Shown here: piece after piece, positions 45,901 through 47,206 of the stretch | Layout of the letters: each line of letters begins with the position of its first letter | Position numbering within the stretch: the stretch's first letter is position 1 | NCBI GenBank assembly: GCA_021772615.1 | Contig: JAJFLQ010000107.1 | Coordinates: forward strand, 83,924-131,129 | DNA: 47,206 bases | Direction of reading: 5' to 3' | Origin: Verrucomicrobiota bacterium | GTDB taxonomy: Bacteria; Verrucomicrobiota; Lentisphaeria; JABSQK01; JAJFLO01 | Notes under the pieces: model-generated | Seen by the model: only the letters and a program-made list of their open reading frames with translations | Databases searched by the model: none | Told to the model about the DNA's origin: nothing | Position numbers and translations under genes: made by a program

Positions 45901-47206
45901 GTCCGAATCGCCGTCGGAAACCAACGCATTGAGATTCGCTGTCGCAAGCTCGAAGCCGTCGGCGATCCCGTCGCCGTCCGTATCAAAATTAACAGGCTCA
46001 GTGCCAGCTGTCTGCTCAGCAAGGTTCGTCGCGCCGTCGTTATCCACATCCCCGCCGCCGTCGTTCACACCGTCACCGTCTGTGTCCACAAGCGAGGGAT
46101 CCGTACGTCGCGGATCCGTTGCACCGGCACCAATGCCGTCGAGAGCAACATTGATCGCGATCTCGAACGCATCCGAAAGACCGTCACCGTCGGCATCCAC
46201 GTCCGCGTCGCCCAAAGGCACCGTTGTGTCAGTTGCGAACGTCACATCACCGCTATTCAACTGTGCGGCGAGGGAAAAGTCATTACGTGCCGTGAAGTCC
46301 TCTGCACCCCGACCGCCCGTCGATGCCTCATCGTCATCCATCCGCAGCCCCACGACAAGACCATCTTCCGTGCCACTTATCGCTGTCGCAACCGATGCGC
46401 CGCCGGAGGTATCACCAAGATCCGCGATCTCTAAGTCGTCAAGTACACGGCTATAGATCCGCACCTCATCAACACTACCGCCAAGAAACTCACCTGTACC
46501 CGCCGCCGCAAAACCGCCCAGGACACGAATCGCACCAGAAGCCTGAATCGGAAGATCCGAAGTCGTCATGCTCGAAGCAAGCGCGCCATCCACATACAAA
46601 CGGAACGAATCGTTCTCCGTATCCACAACAGCCGCGACATGATGCCAGCCGTCAGCCCGCAGATCCGTACCCGCGGCCGTCAGAAGATGCTCCACCGGCG
46701 TATCCTGCTGGCCGCTGTGAAAGCGAGCATACGCCTCACCACTACCGTTTACACCAAGCTCGTAGTTGCTCAAAAACACACCAGCCGTGTCATGGTCAGC
46801 TGCACCACGCATTACGATCACACCGCCATCCTCTCCACCAACTGGCACATTCACCCAAGCCGCAACGGTGTATGTCAACAGCGCGTGCTTTGACGCAAAC
46901 GCGATCTCCGCAAAGTCATCCGAAGAGTCACCCACACTCGACAATACCAGATTCGTACGACCAGGTTTCGATAGGCTGTTCACTGGGTTGAAACCACCGA
47001 AAACCTCAGCACCATCGGCCACGCCGTCGTCATCGGAATCAGATACAAGAGGATTCGTACCAAATACATTCTGCTCGTCACCGTCACTCAGATCATCGTC
47101 GTCACTGTCGGGATCATCCGGATCCGTCCCAAGCGTGAATTCCTCCATATTCGTCAGGCCGTCCTGGTCCGGATCCTCATCAACATCGTCCGTGCCGTCG
47201 CCGTCG
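9442..47206 (-). CDS. Giant modular surface/adhesin-like protein with embedded S8 protease (5' end outside window)
   Basis: A single uninterrupted frame gives 12,587 visible residues (roughly 1.3 MDa) and ends at TAA 9444-9442. The Met at 47148 is internal: the 19 codons before it, up to the window edge, encode the same Asp-rich repeat ([19 protein letters not shown]), so the real start and any signal peptide lie outside. The protein is very rich in Asp, Gly, Ala, Ser and Thr and almost free of Cys. Modules, N to C: thrombospondin type 3-like Ca2+-binding blocks alternating with LamG-like modules 1-6 (about 37950-47205); an Ig-like array with unnamed repeats (25430-37950); LamG-like modules 7-15 with a choice-of-anchor L domain and a subtilase (12215-25430); and Ig-like, PPC-like and double WNLV modules (9442-12215). 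The composition implies secretion and calcium-dependent rigidity. A role in adhesion, cell cover or predation is inferred. No LPXTG or PEP-CTERM motif is present. Confidence 0.95.
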   Translation of the reverse strand, partial: DGDGTDDVDEDPDQDGLTNMEEFTLGTDPDDPDSDDDDLSDGDEQNVFGTNPLVSDSDDDGVADGAEVFGGFNPVNSLSKPGRTNLVLSSVGDSSDDFAEIAFASKHALLTYTVAAWVNVPVGGEDGGVIVMRGAADHDTAGVFLSNYELGVNGSGEAYARFHSGQQDTPVEHLLTAAGTDLRADGWHHVAAVVDTENDSFRLYVDGALASSMTTSDLPIQASGAIRVLGGFAAAGTGEFLGGSVDEVRIYSRVLDDLEIADLGDTSGGASVATAISGTEDGLVVGLRMDDDEASTGGRGAEDFTARNDFSLAAQLNSGDVTFATDTTVPLGDADVDADGDGLSDAFEIAINVALDGIGAGATDPRRTDPSLVDTDGDGVNDGGGDVDNDGATNLAEQTAGTEPVNFDTDGDGIADGFELATANLNALVSDGDSDLDSDGATNVEEYEGLDGEAPLVDAVPGGGDGIAEANGLDTLPSTDVNDADTDDDTLLDGFELEFGAPGLLEPTIGDSDGNGTSDAAEDNDNDECSNVDEQIFATDPFDWDGDSDGMHEFYEASNGLDNTVDDTTSDRDSDGVTNVAEYLGLDGNPPYVDSVSGTSTKMDTGATAFRPTFRAITNTVANRMAPPFSENLATATAAADSGDATSPSSTDSDFDTLTDAFEYMYGISGLLDPAFSDTDNNGTDDPDEDNDNDECSNVDEQVFMTDPFDWDGDSDGMHEFYEASNGLDNTVDDSALDFDGDGISNVAEYLGLDGNPPFVDAVTGTSTKSARPNSAIVNSVANRMAAPLSEAQAAAEAAADTGDTTSPSSLDSDFDGLTDAFEYQFGISGMLDPAFADADGNGTDDPDEDNDNDECSNVDEQIFMTDPFNWDGDGDGMHEFYEASNGLDNTLDDSGADFDGDTLTNLEEYVGADGEPPFVDAVTGTSTASARPNSAIVNPADTGDTLDPTETDTDSDGLPDPFEFNNFVSGELDPARIDGDNDGINDGDEDPDLDDLTNAEEFALGTEPDDADTDGDNYNDGDEVSADTNPLDVDTDDDGITDREEVDSGTDPRNSRDPFIPRVIDFVADTDTVVIPANAKYRLHSFSIGFWAQPDVTGTATLIDNGDNYTVSLTATNLVQVDLLAVGAGGGAVSLTSTSALAVGSWTHVFVTLSTVRNDLIIYIDGVEDAARSIAEQVTPTLTGGPVTLGSGYEGLLDELQFWNTALRGDMILANFDQELDGDESGLIAYFPFDDGQRNPVAVTAFESPKGADDVTALLDFSQAAVLNGTTVFVDDTPPTAEDSDNDGIDDDYERAIFGDLITADATTDFDNDTLLDFYEFRAGTDPTFNNPSDLSGDPDLDDLTNIQEQALGTLPDVQDSDTNGTDDGDEDPDADGLTNIQEFALLSNPNDLTTFDTDGDELLNVFDDDSDNDTLLDLFEFQTGGILNPLLADTDDNGVPDNDEDNDEDGLNNAAEQLAGTNPLNADTDGDTLNDSSELTLNTNPIDVDTDDDGANDGEEVESGTDPLNSRSPLVFRVLDFVAAGDTATIPEEPKYRLQNFSIGFWVNPDATAAGTLVDNGENYRISLTGTNTVQVDLELGGAAVTLTGTTVLQTADWTHIYVTLNLLGDELRIYIDGQRDASVAIAAQAAPTLAPGPVTLGDGFAGMIDELQFWSRALNEGDVQSTFLKSLTGAEVGLRAYFPFDDGQRIPVVASEFDSPKGAEDVIAPLDFTKSAVLNAGTVFFDTESGITNPSIDTDGDGLFDDFEISIGTDPFDQDTDNNGINDGQEDADNDDLNNLAEQTAGTDPLDPDTDNDGLNDGLEIVFGTNPNNADTDDDGFEDGEELDEISNPLHPMSAPNTDPAHLNLAVPRSMELSAGGVTGASIVFPSRFATGRNGWTIESWINPDTDLDGTIFEYSGSGDIGFRLILDNGAPAAEIFQDTEILEFAGGDGNTPALEAGEWTHIAISWSPNENTLRLYRSGVLLIAQQSLLDVSFNAPGTAVLARNFDNGHMDEFRFWQLVRTDEEVELWHNRLFPTQDIIDLGDYVLGQPLHAYYRFDDGGDTVEDFAQFGNVAYTLDLPTTTTTAAEVGGFDDADGDGLPEWWVQLNELDEYEDFFDGPIHVIDPAEGIQLFFRRTFTSYMSLGDSDRTRWRENLQFIPNKSNSLGIDGQHSIYVKYFILGRLPTEALLSFHLFSANIVSVWVNGVEFTPDAGDADAGIGATADVASALRLGRNQVAFRINQPVGFTFDDPAPEVGADVVHLDHEYFWGKIDVSLIADGADIIVRGDKSRFDPRSVWHGLAWSDYLERLNAEPQIDKLLRDLPHPDYGIPADPDEDGLENFFEFVMGTNPRDEDSDNDGIPDGDEDFDEDGINNRQELVLGTDPTRKDTDDDGIDDGNEIGMSTNPSDAYNPLVQRGVAFDGTNGQFVELPLQSRFALDNFTLELWVRPDAAHSGGIEHILRRVVGTVNPAMPLTNYGIRISASGAPEAFFSDADGTEVVAAGPDALAREAWSHLAVRFDLASGNLILFVDGQEVQRSPGVVTPITIGPGLVFTRLGEDFEGVIDELRIWDTARSAFEIRATLNVSLTGEEADLVGYYRFDDDQAVVGPNGAQDGLAVSVRDWLRDWENAADLIGGASFFEITDSPIVVVIDSDGDGIDDDYELENFGSLLTANTTTDFDGDGLRDLYEFLAGTDPVFSNADDLAADPDMDGLTNIQEQALNLLPNDPDTNGNTVDDGDEDPDGDRLTNAEEFALLSDPNDPSLYDFDDDGLLNINDLDSDDDGISDGLEVVTGGILNPLDADTDDDGELDGAEDNDSDGLINTQEESAGTNPTNSDTDGDNSPDGDEVAAGTNPLDVDSDDDGENDGEETEQGTDPLDSSDPLVHRVIDFPGAGDTASIPADAKYRLQNFTIAFWVNPDAVGEATLVDNSLNYLVTLTSTNRIEIELTTVGIGGGAVAMTSTAAIPTGSWTQVTVTLNSITDVLSMYINGNLDDSISLPSQVVPTHVGGPIGLGQDYVGQIDELQIWNLARSRADIESMFDQPLVGNENGLVAYFSFDDGQWNETTAFSSPKGADDATAPLDFTKSAQLNGATVFIEDSPILSEPEFRIELASDVDPDNNAHDVTWDDVNNNATIDTGDQITIFFSDSLNPATVDIDTFTLSNDHHWGFGAAAVAEDDRVVITVGTAFSVVHSDTITVTQQLQNISGGRLSNANNPVSLFDDAPPFLVAVIFRNNDGGAGIDTGDQIEVVFNEPMDNATLSTALLNGRLQVRTIDGTPLDPATLPFGSSTIDFNSDRTTATITLANDLNGIADNISVGVVRSDDNATAGDATDDLTEIRDDAGNRILVDSVVFRVAENFQVTALAQAGDAIDAPTPSGSAVAAFAMNLWQLNVNDGERLESVLVTIGGDLAPDDVRLSIWQDADNDGIFHYDLDNVIASKTTAVAADMVRVEPDTAVLLPATIGGLNDFFVAFEILATDDTAFDKSVSLTIGNGDVILSNGAVPLGADRVTGNLDLYPQTILTDLISADWGNFNIVETKTALFDDDPSDDAQTVMFDAVNDSVAAFPATIGANDLARRQRIEIQFEGRLIRGNVLSVAAVPVAGDGVVAVAVNGSDVGMLTFAEASTQSIELPIQAVDAVHTLSLSVEPGTRLGLASVSLTSEARVRAASDAVAVIGIDLDTVNNAANLTTIQVDVAPVGGGDFTTEDLLDLATDGSGGIGLYAEDGTSAGFQQGSDEPLGIVGTPLWSGAGPYSVIFNIDPADANDNDSVAVAGRTIYVVIRTSDNVEDEESFAVRIPAGGIGFDAPVSQPVNATITSTTVTVDARSPFFETSQAFDADSNGFLDRIELQFNETLTVQVIDANDWTLTDADGTDLTPSDDSAFEILGDVLAITLSNADGTTGPVTVDYQEDGLSTEITDLAGNPLLDFDNVITIDNVVPLILNVAVEDADANGKIDQVRITFSEAVTDASVDVSQFDIVAPGDEVDDRIHTGEALVAPSGSDAENDRVIVISFSERAGTDLVDFDTENIPNLIVTAPTLTDLAGNTLNDGSGYDAAALDEVDAAPPVPIKVVSSRPLDSGEIVDGATLMITFSEVIANNGFSDTAANFGFDPDGTAGSVTAGLDNAAITASEFHTVNTDILHLALSATTSGSAFTTGATFNIAAAALSEVQDLSGNDAVPNAADQSVQALGGNTLVSAVTADADANGQIDAFTLTFAFDVLDGEVSDAGFYTIAGYANPVVSTGAIQNDAVLIVTVDENGDPTDAAYDPFADPDTDATPDVTVDNSLSIDSTAIADDAARPVVVRAATLDDNSIDVTFSEPVDQPSAATLLYNAPNVLGFGNVGLSVNDDGSQATWTWSNASVPWNTDATGISPGNGTDSDGIDRSTVPSLTFAVESIVDRAGNGIRAVDSDERTADGAAPVLVLHLAVTDDTNDPPNGFLDFVSFTFSEQLDPASAVTGFSDEWQITDATGISLTDALTGATLSGLTLTLTLDDMTGTTGRPSFVYAPNDLLADIADLAGNLLDKSNTSGTFADDIPPVMLSARTADTDRDGQINQIEIQYSEPIANNLEELNYTVKTEAGVAYTVVSVRRGLSDTTKVFLTLTEKFVPDTSATPFVTYEQFFPEPTQDGNGNPIPVIPVPPTRDLSGNEQPFDEIETTDGASPVVQAVRTSKLDGTYSVGEIIDIEVEFTEETIFDFSGGTPAIALNSGGEAIFTGKISSNVFNFRYTVGVGDFALDLDVASTFALSDDGIISDVSGNLASRELPLPPGASGSISDLRDIIIDTIPLSLLSMKTDLPSGTYGRSTEIVFKVRFSKSVTVEGLPKLTLSSGGTAFFDAEATNAFITAAVNAVEGPDNDPTAQALREAAEAEASRTIVMVYVVKTGENTLPDTLEFGSLFLNGATIRDQAGNEVPTILIDGQDALDLSNIVTLSDQKEIILDGIAPIPNAAESVYLDFNNSTSFVFGNGRVDRAEIVFDEQLEDDEDAEPTNPNEIDTLAPAIFSDNDWRVFVNGSEVGITSGEIEGNRVIITFGEQNDIDTDGDIVRVSYSNNEGRIRDKAGNAAFSFSAVPQDGAGPVPVAVVDWSGTGLMDVYWSEPLLTGTHVAYNASVSRHLTSGASYDFSSGVRADVLGNFSPEESGNTVQVSIPDNRYRVIGFDPLAMFEIDSTDATAAESNVRFDEVDFTTQNQAGYDAGDVIWAVHEGSIPNSRDAVIASAAGVRQNLPANVSQFRSRAVNFLTVQVNNARHGDSLVGEIHGVELSNIDFGSGQFDLNFQPPGPQHNPRTAYLSGNVFAFAKVHPVEPLSGTSRIVSGSTVEETTALRQQRSVLAIDVADGTGVNENLNEIRVRFVDTSYGQFDPTVDLKPLADDITSGVILWDLANDRIVNVSTEFFEWSGWRVDERGQLYREVRLRPVAPLPMPANDLAVADAGNTTGSANNASEYEIRIQTTSKFNLSDAFVVEIADDGMDFTAGATTNDNMTGWTSRDGVRGQKLDVTVDDPERNGDGRWNISETLLDSTVVVDVDGQITNPLAVNFAYDGGVPIHFDDIRISASRQTPSGFELAMYFKDDDGDGQFTVGPDALLHDGGGSGPTAGDLLTGADTDSRLRYIDRDYSETFSPADDVIFDSDNDGVLTITAGDRLLHTGRNSLVANSGTEIRLFAIDDHVAFHDADAGGTFELTENLYLEHNSGGTFSTIHEIVWYDNGGAEGVFDAGTDIPVVGNTFGFFNTFSPSEEGARSYQLRGGVPIENNDLTFPGQMITASSDGVALVGIDLHDAGRGFSPSAPQELDIQPGNRFHAVVVEAVSKNLAANDFELELDPATPALRWNGGAFQDVSADGRYVLSSGAGDFVVVTVDSSELAITGVTAIITVSRDTDRDITQPIDVAGVRVHGIGSGNPVGSVGVLEITSVDPLKIQWAGGAELNLTSIEVIDVIGARNGASLGAGYVVIETRISHFLAANDVVQLVGVGGYDGDYAVHAVLSDRSFAIDAGGFSGDVATGTVRRLLRPGVHVINPDSDRYLTVQVEAGVLDNTAGDMDVLTVFDSDGRSITPFGNITGLEIMAVSGQVIHGTHQFSFNSVTDTIAWNSILADAPQERRRLDVGALAVGDIRLLEFQPAFGRLQTDRLFSVFIADHDGSGTFTAGDDVWINGDESSDYNSAVDVLVSGLPGEGQAASSQLLGAVFGDNDGDAVFSGADDVWIDNGGVAGELDAADTLVRIDQRFVVVRRTGEALPTIDVDEDLFINQTQVFEIAVNISELDGFTASTHLQPLSNSPESGIALFRDRNGNGVFDGEIIDEFVPLSRIPTFTDAIGSGVSAILKPNIDLLQAAAPNSQAAPDVGNDFFVVVKTSNDLSFGDQFSVSVSFNERTEAFIDASATDGLYISDVSFSPDAETNVVTGDVITNTVYNDLTSFGQVIDVTLPGERPTDVLPVPVVGIDHWAGNGESQFLEQIIFSFRNVNDEDFDPRIDLAPLNIEGFEERSGILLYRDVNADGIFDVSDITGGRIDYGFELDIFDIDGDGNDDYQYTLSFDPVSVPTAPDGGLNDLFIAIRTSENISFGDDFLVRIADDDLFYSTGFSVANDTVETEVLRASIATIIQTLTTHTQPVSSDPSLSDHLPGIVINAVSEGAPSGYHDLILDFDTGAGSFGLSWDDGDAVDVAGGGRFVLAGDSGEISVGVDATAMASGLAGSGSQTASVLITNNNDGVITNFDDDVASRPVPFNSPEAGIRAVAGLDLADADANAFLTRITVRFVNIDTFNAFTDLRRMDELVGVNNGVILFRDADDNGLFDPAVDTSVPLAAIPSFAGTGSTANPYRVTLILDTSPANIHNARINESVVDGRYDFFLAVQPSETANNSEPVDDSLEGDDVATPDRFLVRIDPRDLVFSSGASGRFLATQTITIDTKQPEIIDGDIQDNTNDGFVDRLIFDFSERIRIREDAIDPNDWVLVDAQGDTITFMPDQVTLTDTRLTIVLDDAEEVVAPVFYRHDNTNADENVIRDVAGNPLENMAVARETKSLESDFFIQSVSTLDRDVNGNGVIDGLKVVFERPIRDSSLNAVGGLVNAAEIGWSISGDFTNLQIDLNHPEDPGADDEILVFTFDEKSVSNSGATPRLSVSASDGDRIESIFDGRLENNLQAPATVDAVQPVIISAVSDLPLDGADIRLNSTITVTFSEPIVVIEDNLGKTDFQVAPNGTALVQGLDEADVSFTVNGNAIQILFTRITRSHNWTENGSIDVFPGQDAIRDAAGLAATTVPGGLGKRIGKLGVTDQDDTDGDGIPDFFENIFGLDPNDPSDAVTDLDGDGLNNLYEFLAGTDPDIASPDHLTGDPDQDNLANFDEQTFGSNPGDADTDDDGLEDGDEVEAGSDPADSRSPIVQRVLRLGATTSRAEAEVGPAVSTNKVSLQLWVQPDVDLANGSLLRKIRGANSNVDYDLRLVDGQAVFRYQTFNGQFVVVRSDTLIPGGLWTNIAVTADTSGSPREVTFYIFTAGGIDAVERFPAGGAMANAAGQLQVGGDGLAVAAVTGMIDEVRIWQDVRTAAEITVNRHLSLTVEELSSSDLLAYYIFDDGQFDGTKAHRTPQGAENMLPSSRLSIIDAGRHQSVLQLVSGATFETLQVPAAAAYLSDDRDADGLADVWEAVSFGFTDDGALAVEDRNYAIETGVAGIGDVAGFTDTDGDGLNDFYEFLSGLNPRNINTDGDAAGDADEDLENGGGDGVTNIKEQLHGTHPLLADTDDDSVDDAAEIQGGTDPADALSPLSDRVVQLTSNQSQPELNGFVELPNQSRFALEAFTIEAWVLSTRTEDSVIIGRSNVSANVNYELGIASSRPFARFHDVLGNEHVISDPSTTGNSFALNGWTHLAATFDATSQVFSLYVNGSLAAADVVAALPYTRGGSNGVRVGDGLTGLVDEVRIWQSVRSVSEIQGSMFNTLVGDESGLVGYYRFDDGESATDPQGAQDFEIAAVDDWLTGWSNAGRLVNTAFFVAAPIDTPVVNGERDSDGDGLPDFWERQFGLDPDSASGSDGRDGDGDGDGLTNHTEFLAGTDPTDADTDNNGTNDDRENLDDDSLNNAAEQANRTHPLRADSDDDGLYDDEEIFGTDNAASGAVPLATSNPRYSMDPGINASFSPAALGAASGGVVLPRDARFNLGSSWTLEALIAVTEAQTGTILGRETPSGTQYALRLDAGVPTVEFDTETGAVTVAAAAALETDGAFTHVAAVYDAADAVLRIVIDGTAVVERELEDDETPVVDSGITVMAESAGTWPAATRFDEVRIWDTARSQAELDGARDRFVDGGATGLVAGYRFDDGGLSIEDSAHPFPDADAADFALSSAQSGVVDADNDGHADWLSLDVAPATVDIDEDGRPDFLGVDDSDGDQLPDWFEDRFTGLNLSAVDAAADPDGDGLNNLYEFLSGTDPDDARSDDVTLDGLLDSVDSDGVRNIDEQTYGSDPRFSDTDDDGIGDEEEIFGGVGVANHKSEDLLPISDPASALNPVVRRAMVFDGVDDALQIPSRAKYALSSWTLEAMVNPNDDDGGVILQRIVDAAGTGSESVNYELGINADETVYVRFGALDATAPVRLTSPEPLPTGVFSHVAASFDDDSLVLSLYIDAVLVAQDDYDDTTSPTFGGETAAVAAGPGFSGKLDEIRVWSVVRSASQIASFFRSVVDPAGTAVVTIVDGDGTADSTSTNTVALTPTTDAQALLDALLGSNAIPGGVSGLTPSYTGGTDPAVIPAATYSDFPTIEGIVPLGDGLLLTTGKAEDVVGPNDEAGKTTVIGADGDVDLNGIIGAASSQDATVLTLSFTTDDTVDGISFDMAFGSDEFPEFVNSAFNDAFGAFLDGVNVTFDSNNNPLSVNNNFFELNNSGDTTDPATVGKTVVSLNMQYDGFTPTLRTNAALTAGTHTLKLVVADAGDSFLDSGIFISNFQFALTGDIGTSIVVTVEGDSSVEETFVGYFRADDRGLRVQDLTSSDLQSAVRYTAGVLQNGAAFTEQPGMVAALLGDSDLDGIPDWWEQGYGLNAFATDSSVDSDADGLTNLHEYLAGTNPFLVDTDFDGIADGHEQADDDNGDTMVDAADLDNNTEQRFDSSSQATDTDDDGVNDADELNASTDPANGSHPVVSRVLRLDGVDSALILPIQPRFSLAQSWTLEAWVRLDGDTDGGVVVRRSAGDDVNYELGIDAARHPYIRYAFTTNGATTQPTVTATSVQMLDAVWTHVAGVYNAGTATLSIVVDGDSKRTLNVSGTPPRSATIGSVHTTVGGVAGSAAGSSRFIGGSIDEVRIWNAALTTSSINDRINRTVTGSESNLVAAYSFNDGGETAQDGVAANGRDWLTGYFNAAVLSGSAEMVADLGSPARANDVDDDIDNDGMADIWEIRFFDSIFTTDGTGDADGDMLNDLYEFLVGTDPTDMDTDSDGTMDSDENGDSDDLTNEEEQDAGTHPRRADTDDDGIDDDDELVTVLPTSPLHSTDPVVNRSLDLRIAALQPNGVAISQTNADHDVSFDSWTLEAWYYADTGGSESGSIVSKVVNGLTAFELGIANNAPFVRFENDSGVAQRLDGVAIPTSEWVHLAGVWDSEEATLLLYLNGNSVFELEINENGSDDNRPVDGFGTVTIGAGFSSVLLDEVRVWNTVRDQDDIDASRSEIVSGSSSGLWRYFRFDDGGRTIEDFSHPLTLAENAYQLSADFDGDGTDDVADTTPADGSLDWVVANEGALQREVFGIDDADGDGMSDAFESVFDVSDAADDEDEDGLTNLYEFLAGTNPDDDSNGNADVQADSDGDGLNNGDEQEFGTHPGVADTDNDGLLDGEEVTGTDDGASGKAPVRRPDLDSFASDPLGPLQSGGDNVASELAVLQRSVAFDGDGDSVALPDLEKYALEAWTIEAWVRPGSANDGGTIVSRAVGFHSGAGALVVNYEIGIDEDNGALRPYARFVTDAGVEVKVGGDVEPFDMLAIDTDVFTHIAASYDDDDFILTLFVNGVAVAQRDVESQAPTVSTTGNGLDASGDFVGARVLIGSGFEGHIDEVRIWRSARDTDDIFAGFRSVIADETGNVAALTPQTTVSVINKPSVEELLAPASAPDELIVCFHASVNAIDRRQIHNALGSVVVGESRFIGTQTVRIATGSTLEDALRAYQARNDVVFVEPNYLATTSVVPNDPRYSEKWDLNNTGQTGGTADADIDGPEAWDTSVGSRDVIIGVIDSGVDHAHEDLADNMWINETERDGQAGVDDDGNGFVDDIFGYDFINDDGDPMDDAISGHGTHVAGIAGAVGNNGTGVTGAAWRVRIMALKVFDANGIGVVSDAVDAIEYAVLMGATLTNHSWGTLGESQALRAAVEKARDAGQLLVAAAGNSSTDADQTPQFPAAFDLENVISVAASTDTDNLASFSNFGRTSVDLAAPGEDILSTLPGDQYGFLSGTSQATPQVSGSAAVLLSIDPSLSFSAVKSALLDNVDASTAFNGLTVTGGRLNLDAAVSSVELAEGLVAYFRFDDGNGDSAIAQDLAARDERSQNGNSRFSGTLEGDAVFDEAIAAALPGDSDADGMPDWFENAYGLNLFTNDADDDEDGDGLTNYVEFLAGTSPLDFATNGTISDSAADSDDDGITNLNEQIAGSDPGDADADTDDDGIEDTNEQTAVVPTVVTDPLSPFVSRVLDLDDGAADSQYLRLPNQPRFAVEDSWTVQAWVYVKASETDGGTIIRRSIDERGDGSFSSVNYELGLTDTLNPYVLFTTRAEIGSIELRAASTASIQHEVWTFIEGSYDAAGRLLRITVDGQNRGQLGTGTLRPASSEIGQTLTVVGGGNDLLSSTTDLGAWIDDIRIWRIPRASINQLDLLSTGFDPSSELIAYYSFDDGGMFVQDFNTGFEQDWKSDWFNAATFVGGATTIVDEDDPITDTALDSDGDGLPDFWEIQFGLNPDSATGADGADGDVDGDGLTNENEFLSGTDPTLTDTDLDGIDDVLEDNDLSLLSSGLSGVSIANVFASDATYAAGDSVWINADGDQAFDSGERVISGFPFSGENGVLLTPVLYHDTNGDGVFMRGEPVWLDNGLVAGSLDSDDTEFVGDGLVNFDEQQLGTNPGLKDTDDDGIGDETELVTNSTDASDSLDPQTGRVARFNVSGSNGVIRVSNSALSLEKLAVAVFVNPLANNNASRQVVLEKRAANDRVNYRLVRDTNNKMTFEYQAAVTGSLRSITSDATVPANGWFLVTVELDNSASVFRMKIFQFDISNNMVIRSSNERIPLGLPETGSGRLYIGSGKPGVSTLAPFSGRVDELSIWNSRLSGADLSTIQDIAVDIISPPAKLVAYYKFDDGGLTVEDFAARGRIDLAGIFDGSGAITSGTTRPTGSGTGDSVDSDKDGLPDTVENDIIDAVADDGIDTLADVDPDDDFDNDGISNLNEVLFDGDPEYSEATDTDPTNFDTDGDDISDGFELEFFLNPLVADAANDLDQDGLTNLTEYRGLDQVGPKVDENSDGIAEDTSSVDALDPARIDTDGDGMGDLFEFNNRLNPLANDASADPDGDGLVNSVELTEQTDPNDADTDNDGLPDGWEVDNSLDPNDALGENSGGGDPDNDDLANINEFTSGTDPNDADTDDDLLLDGFEVSSTNAQGGFLNPLDAAGDHGGSGDPDNDDFTNLEEQALGTDPWVANNSGSNDPTEPNTVPPDDSNFIARVNPTEPEVVSLLTCSPSGAFDPGGDVIAHRFQWYQSAPGGGDDSFKDIPMTQSDIDQSLNAGGWTIVDGATNATIDPSAITALTADFACVVYAEDQFVNESGRVLSNKVTTRDTMAISADARNPSVTVTLNESGDALVAQILNPAAEVTYEFRWFRNFGDRIQEDLFKDEAVLDFNEDDVRKGDVWYVRVRAIIPNIFQSRFAFSDPFTIGGGAADNDAPSAPSVTITPSSPRAGLDDIVCNATNSVDPESDPFAFNFVWFELNTTTGVISSLNITSQTISGENTVAFDGRTIFCEVTAIDTFANRSAAIRSENVTVRGAGGDNTTTGDTFESDDRPEDAHRILLNADPQAHTLDVNDEDWLIFTLNEPSNILIAAASSESEVDQLLVNDNNGGNTGINTRLELYRDGNTSSPFMENDDSGLFGTENFTLSAILGRDGNLTLSAGKYFLRVTKSNFFGSQGISYLVFVRSTPVTGEVVDTPNVPAIKPSSPVVVDDLVATVSNIDDDVTLHYIWFVDGLEIPVPDSNVLSSTHTSQGQQWQVAVFAESESGAVSAISEKSAAVTVTSQAFEINMTARRFFQAGAPATTQAVTVGWKHGATHGFDEDIDVDLPIGFIPPPPGDSGIGGPPDQLNLPAGSFYSEGLDREHRFLATDIRPFGDDTAWYLVLDFEGSPSRVEVEWEPLNVPVAKPVRIVEVDASKGFTPLLSTTIDMEETTSFEIDAADIDTSGFKVFLIQIGTVSGSFIMPPLYPGWNLVSLPVTPINPSPEDVFANNTGKIYAGAIWEFGRMAGQEIGSYSEVRSVEAGKGYWIFINRDTAVTNLSINGSTVGNTMTLKTDWNLVGPTTTRNAKVPAAISNMSNAELQARNIGQPVLFWDPLLGNGGEYVPGAGAARLAELELMKGYWIYSLNDVTVILELAE
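9986..10795 (-). other. Ig-like domain plus [11 protein letters not shown] linker module
   Basis: Going N to C, an Ig-like segment ([19 protein letters not shown] to SAAVTVTS) is followed by a beta-rich module that contains [15 protein letters not shown] and IPPPPGDSG. The pattern of a hydrophobic strand, then GA.GFD..IDV..P and a proline-rich stretch, recurs upstream of C-terminal sorting regions in several secreted bacterial proteins known to me. It probably forms a stalk before the final WNLV module. Confidence 0.45.
10800..11235 (-). other. PPC-like (bacterial pre-peptidase C-terminal) domain
   Basis: Residues about 11,972-12,117 show the typical PPC order: [14 protein letters not shown] at the start, [12 protein letters not shown] (the D-W-F strand of PPC domains), a strand [23 protein letters not shown], and finally [16 protein letters not shown] domains (Pfam PF04151 type) sit at the C-terminal side of secreted proteases and are beta-sandwiches. 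Here the domain lies about 1,550 residues after the subtilase. Confidence 0.75.
11258..11560 (-). other. Ig-like domain with a paired-cysteine signature
   Basis: This segment begins [17 protein letters not shown] and has one Cys in DDIVCNATN and a second in [11 protein letters not shown], with a Trp between them (FNFVWFEL). The C...W...C order is the classic Ig-fold core with a disulfide. Oxidised cysteines imply an extracellular location. Confidence 0.55.
11570..12215 (-). other. Two further Ig-like domains, the first with a cysteine pair
   Basis: The first (11880-12215) has [17 protein letters not shown] and [10 protein letters not shown], again Cys, Trp and Cys in Ig order. The second (11570-11875) has [15 protein letters not shown] and FRWFRNF but no cysteines. 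They form a stalk between the last calcium-repeat block and the PPC-like domain. Confidence 0.5.
12216..13240 (-). repeat. Last thrombospondin type 3-like calcium-repeat block
   Basis: About 340 residues of the pattern D-x-D-x-D-G-L-x-D-x-x-E-x-x-x-x-T-D-P, for example [30 protein letters not shown] units and [13 protein letters not shown]. The Asp side chains at alternate positions are those that bind Ca2+ in thrombospondin type 3 repeats. Corresponding DNA is dominated by GAC/GAT codons, giving CCGTCGTCGTC-like strings on the plus strand. Confidence 0.85.
14020..14295 (-). repeat. VW-DNG module, isolated copy in the C-terminal arm
   Basis: Within a calcium-repeat block sits an unusual pair of units: [19 protein letters not shown] and [20 protein letters not shown], followed by SLDSDDTEF. 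The same units occur at 28560-28835 and 30055-30545 in the Ig-like array. I do not recognise a named family. The alternating Asp residues suggest calcium binding. Confidence 0.5.
15790..16765 (-). other. Subtilisin-like (S8) serine protease domain
   Basis: Residues about 10,129-10,453 form a complete subtilase: [17 protein letters not shown] at the start, [15 protein letters not shown] with the catalytic Asp (D10178), [11 protein letters not shown] with the His (H10236), VAAAGNSS with the oxyanion Asn, and [12 protein letters not shown] with the Ser (S10396). The triad is intact, so the domain is probably active. It is nested inside LamG-like module 13 and preceded by a pro-domain-like segment. 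Possible roles are self-processing of the giant chain, release from the surface or attack on neighbouring proteins; none can be chosen from sequence. Confidence 0.93.
16766..17005 (-). other. Pro-domain (inhibitor I9)-like segment before the protease
   Basis: About 80 residues ([13 protein letters not shown] to [15 protein letters not shown]) directly precede the S8 catalytic domain. The pattern ELIV.F, a helix, an LEDAL segment and D.VVFVEPNY is the typical end of subtilase pro-domains, which fold and inhibit the enzyme until cleaved. It carries one of the few cysteines of the protein. Confidence 0.7.
20400..21150 (-). other. Choice-of-anchor L domain nested in a LamG-like module
   Basis: The segment has [11 protein letters not shown], a Ser/Thr/Gly stretch, [69 protein letters not shown] and [14 protein letters not shown]. 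It ends with [18 protein letters not shown] and FISNFQF. This order is that of the choice-of-anchor L family, found in secreted bacterial proteins with various C-terminal anchors. It interrupts LamG-like module 10 just before that module's final YFRADD strand. Confidence 0.85.
26505..26985 (-). repeat. Unnamed SGI-LFRD module, copy e
   Basis: The module has [17 protein letters not shown], then [17 protein letters not shown], and ends with [12 protein letters not shown] and [17 protein letters not shown]. It aligns by eye with the copies at 27455-27870, 28000-28470, 30760-31180 and, more distantly, 35830-36170. Confidence 0.6.
27165..27365 (-). repeat. Unnamed NAVS module, copy 2
   Basis: A stretch of about 67 residues ([47 protein letters not shown]) is similar in order and spacing to the segment at 29640-29830. 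Function is unknown; it looks like a small beta-sandwich. Confidence 0.5.
27455..27870 (-). repeat. Unnamed SGI-LFRD module, copy d
   Basis: This copy has [54 protein letters not shown] and [15 protein letters not shown]. The two halves, an SGI.L.RD..N.G.FD unit and an NDLF..I.TS...SFGD.F unit, recur in all the copies. Confidence 0.6.
28000..28470 (-). repeat. Unnamed SGI-LFRD module, copy c
   Basis: This copy has [56 protein letters not shown] and QFSVSVS. It follows directly after the VW-DNG units at 28560-28835. Confidence 0.6.
28560..28835 (-). repeat. VW-DNG units, tandem pair in the Ig-like array
   Basis: Two units, [19 protein letters not shown] and [18 protein letters not shown], are followed by [12 protein letters not shown]. 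Each has an EF-hand-like run of alternating Asp and Gly and an invariant D-x-V-W. The second unit is strikingly close to one at 14020-14295, about 4,800 residues away. Confidence 0.55.
29640..29830 (-). repeat. Unnamed NAVS module, copy 1
   Basis: The segment [52 protein letters not shown] matches the copy at 27165-27365 in strand order, the W at the centre and the DV..DGRYVL turn. Confidence 0.5.
30055..30545 (-). repeat. Divergent VW-DNG units (four or five)
   Basis: Units [72 protein letters not shown] and [17 protein letters not shown] run one after another. They keep the D.D..G.F..G.D.(V/L)(W/L) core but differ more than the pair at 28560-28835. Confidence 0.5.
30760..31180 (-). repeat. 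Unnamed SGI-LFRD module, copy b
   Basis: The copy has [55 protein letters not shown] and [14 protein letters not shown]. The DPT.DL.PL start closely matches copy d (DPRIDLAPL). Confidence 0.55.
35830..36170 (-). repeat. Unnamed SGI-LFRD module, copy a (divergent)
   Basis: The segment [68 protein letters not shown] keeps the order of the other copies but is the most distant. Confidence 0.45.
37950..44030 (-). repeat. N-terminal arm: LamG-like modules 2-6 with calcium repeats
   Basis: LamG-like modules lie at about: 2, 43490-44020; 3, 42130-42655; 4, 41040-41665; 5, 39420-40005; 6, 38045-38590. Modules 2, 3 and 6 are especially close to one another: each has a VIDF or VLDF start, KYRL.(N/S)F.I.FW..PD and FDDGQ, followed by a SPKGA(D/E)D segment. 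This suggests recent internal duplication. The blocks between carry thrombospondin type 3-like units such as [19 protein letters not shown]. Confidence 0.8.
40290..40960 (-). other. Single-copy beta-sandwich-like segment in the N-terminal arm
   Basis: About 220 residues between LamG-like modules 4 and 5 do not fit the repeat pattern. They hold [45 protein letters not shown] and [12 protein letters not shown], then a stretch rich in Trp and Arg ([15 protein letters not shown]). The VSVWVNG...L..G.N.VAFRI pattern resembles the galactose-binding-like fold of carbohydrate-active proteins. It appears only once here. Confidence 0.45.
44430..45780 (-). repeat. Three-fold tandem repeat of about 160 residues
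   Basis: Three near-identical units each contain [18 protein letters not shown](D/N)WDGD(S/G)[16 protein letters not shown](V/L)DD, a (Y/F)VD(A/S)V(T/S)GTST segment and an Asp-rich FEY.(Y/F)GISG.LDPAF segment. Equivalent positions lie at 44631, 45111 and 45612, so the period is 480 bp and then 501 bp. Within the units the DNA is very alike, indicating recent tandem duplication. Three of the very few cysteines in the protein occur here, one per unit. Confidence 0.85.
45790..46250 (-). repeat. Thrombospondin type 3-like block between LamG-like module 1 and the tandem repeats
   Basis: Units such as [34 protein letters not shown] and [15 protein letters not shown] have regularly spaced Asp residues expected to bind Ca2+. 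The block joins LamG-like module 1 to the three-fold tandem repeat. Confidence 0.8.
46420..46965 (-). other. LamG-like module 1
   Basis: The module runs from [17 protein letters not shown] through [42 protein letters not shown] to [18 protein letters not shown]. It is a jelly-roll domain and the first complete non-calcium-repeat module seen from the window edge. Its final strand ([11 protein letters not shown]) is more divergent than in the other modules. Confidence 0.75.
47000..47206 (-). repeat. Calcium-repeat block running off the window edge
   Basis: The first visible residues, including the 19 codons before the Met at 47148, are Asp-rich thrombospondin type 3-like units ([51 protein letters not shown]). 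No ribosome binding site or signal peptide is visible, and the frame has no stop up to the edge, so the gene continues to the right. Confidence 0.95.

Noticed and set aside
47146..47148. The ATG at 47148 as the true start of the giant protein
   Set aside because: There is no ribosome binding site, and the upstream in-frame codons continue the same calcium-repeat without a stop up to the window edge.

Overview
This window looks like a bacterial chromosome fragment. It holds six compact housekeeping-type genes in the first 9.4 kb and one gigantic gene that fills the remaining 37.8 kb and runs off the right edge. There are no rRNA or tRNA genes, insertion sequences or CRISPR arrays that I can see. 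The gene set (bacterial PheT, ThyA and MnmE, plus an archaeal-type class I lysyl-tRNA synthetase) and a huge Asp-rich surface-type protein built from LamG-like, thrombospondin type 3-like and Ig-like modules suggest an uncultivated bacterium. The PVC group (Lentisphaerae, Kiritimatiellota, Verrucomicrobiota) or Omnitrophota would fit. That placement is an inference of low confidence.

Layout, left to right: pheT (minus, 30-2429); a divergent intergenic region with a perfect 18-bp inverted repeat; class I lysS (plus, about 2658-4529); convergent thyA (minus, 4586-5380), whose TTG start overlaps the stop of a TPR-protein gene (minus, 5377-6780); a divergent intergenic region with a good promoter; mnmE (plus, about 6976-8343); and a Gfo/Idh/MocA-type oxidoreductase (plus, 8356-9363) whose ribosome binding site overlaps the mnmE stop. 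tRNA charging, tRNA modification and dTMP synthesis are therefore side by side. pheS is not immediately upstream of pheT.

The rest, 9442-47205 on the minus strand, is one uninterrupted frame of 12,587 visible residues. The Met codon at 47148 is internal: the frame continues in the same calcium-binding repeat up to the window edge, so the true N-terminus lies outside. From N to C the protein has (1) Asp-rich thrombospondin type 3-like blocks including a three-fold tandem repeat of about 160 residues, alternating with LamG-like modules 1-6; (2) a central array of about 4,200 residues made of Ig-like domains and several unnamed repeat modules; (3) a second arm with LamG-like modules 7-15, in which a choice-of-anchor L domain and a complete subtilisin-type (S8) protease are each nested at the same place inside a LamG-like module; and (4) a C-terminal block of Ig-like domains with paired cysteines, a PPC-like domain and a final double WNLV module. 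It is most likely a secreted, calcium-stabilised giant adhesin or surface fibre carrying its own protease. Residue numbers given for this protein count the internal Met at 47148 as residue 1.
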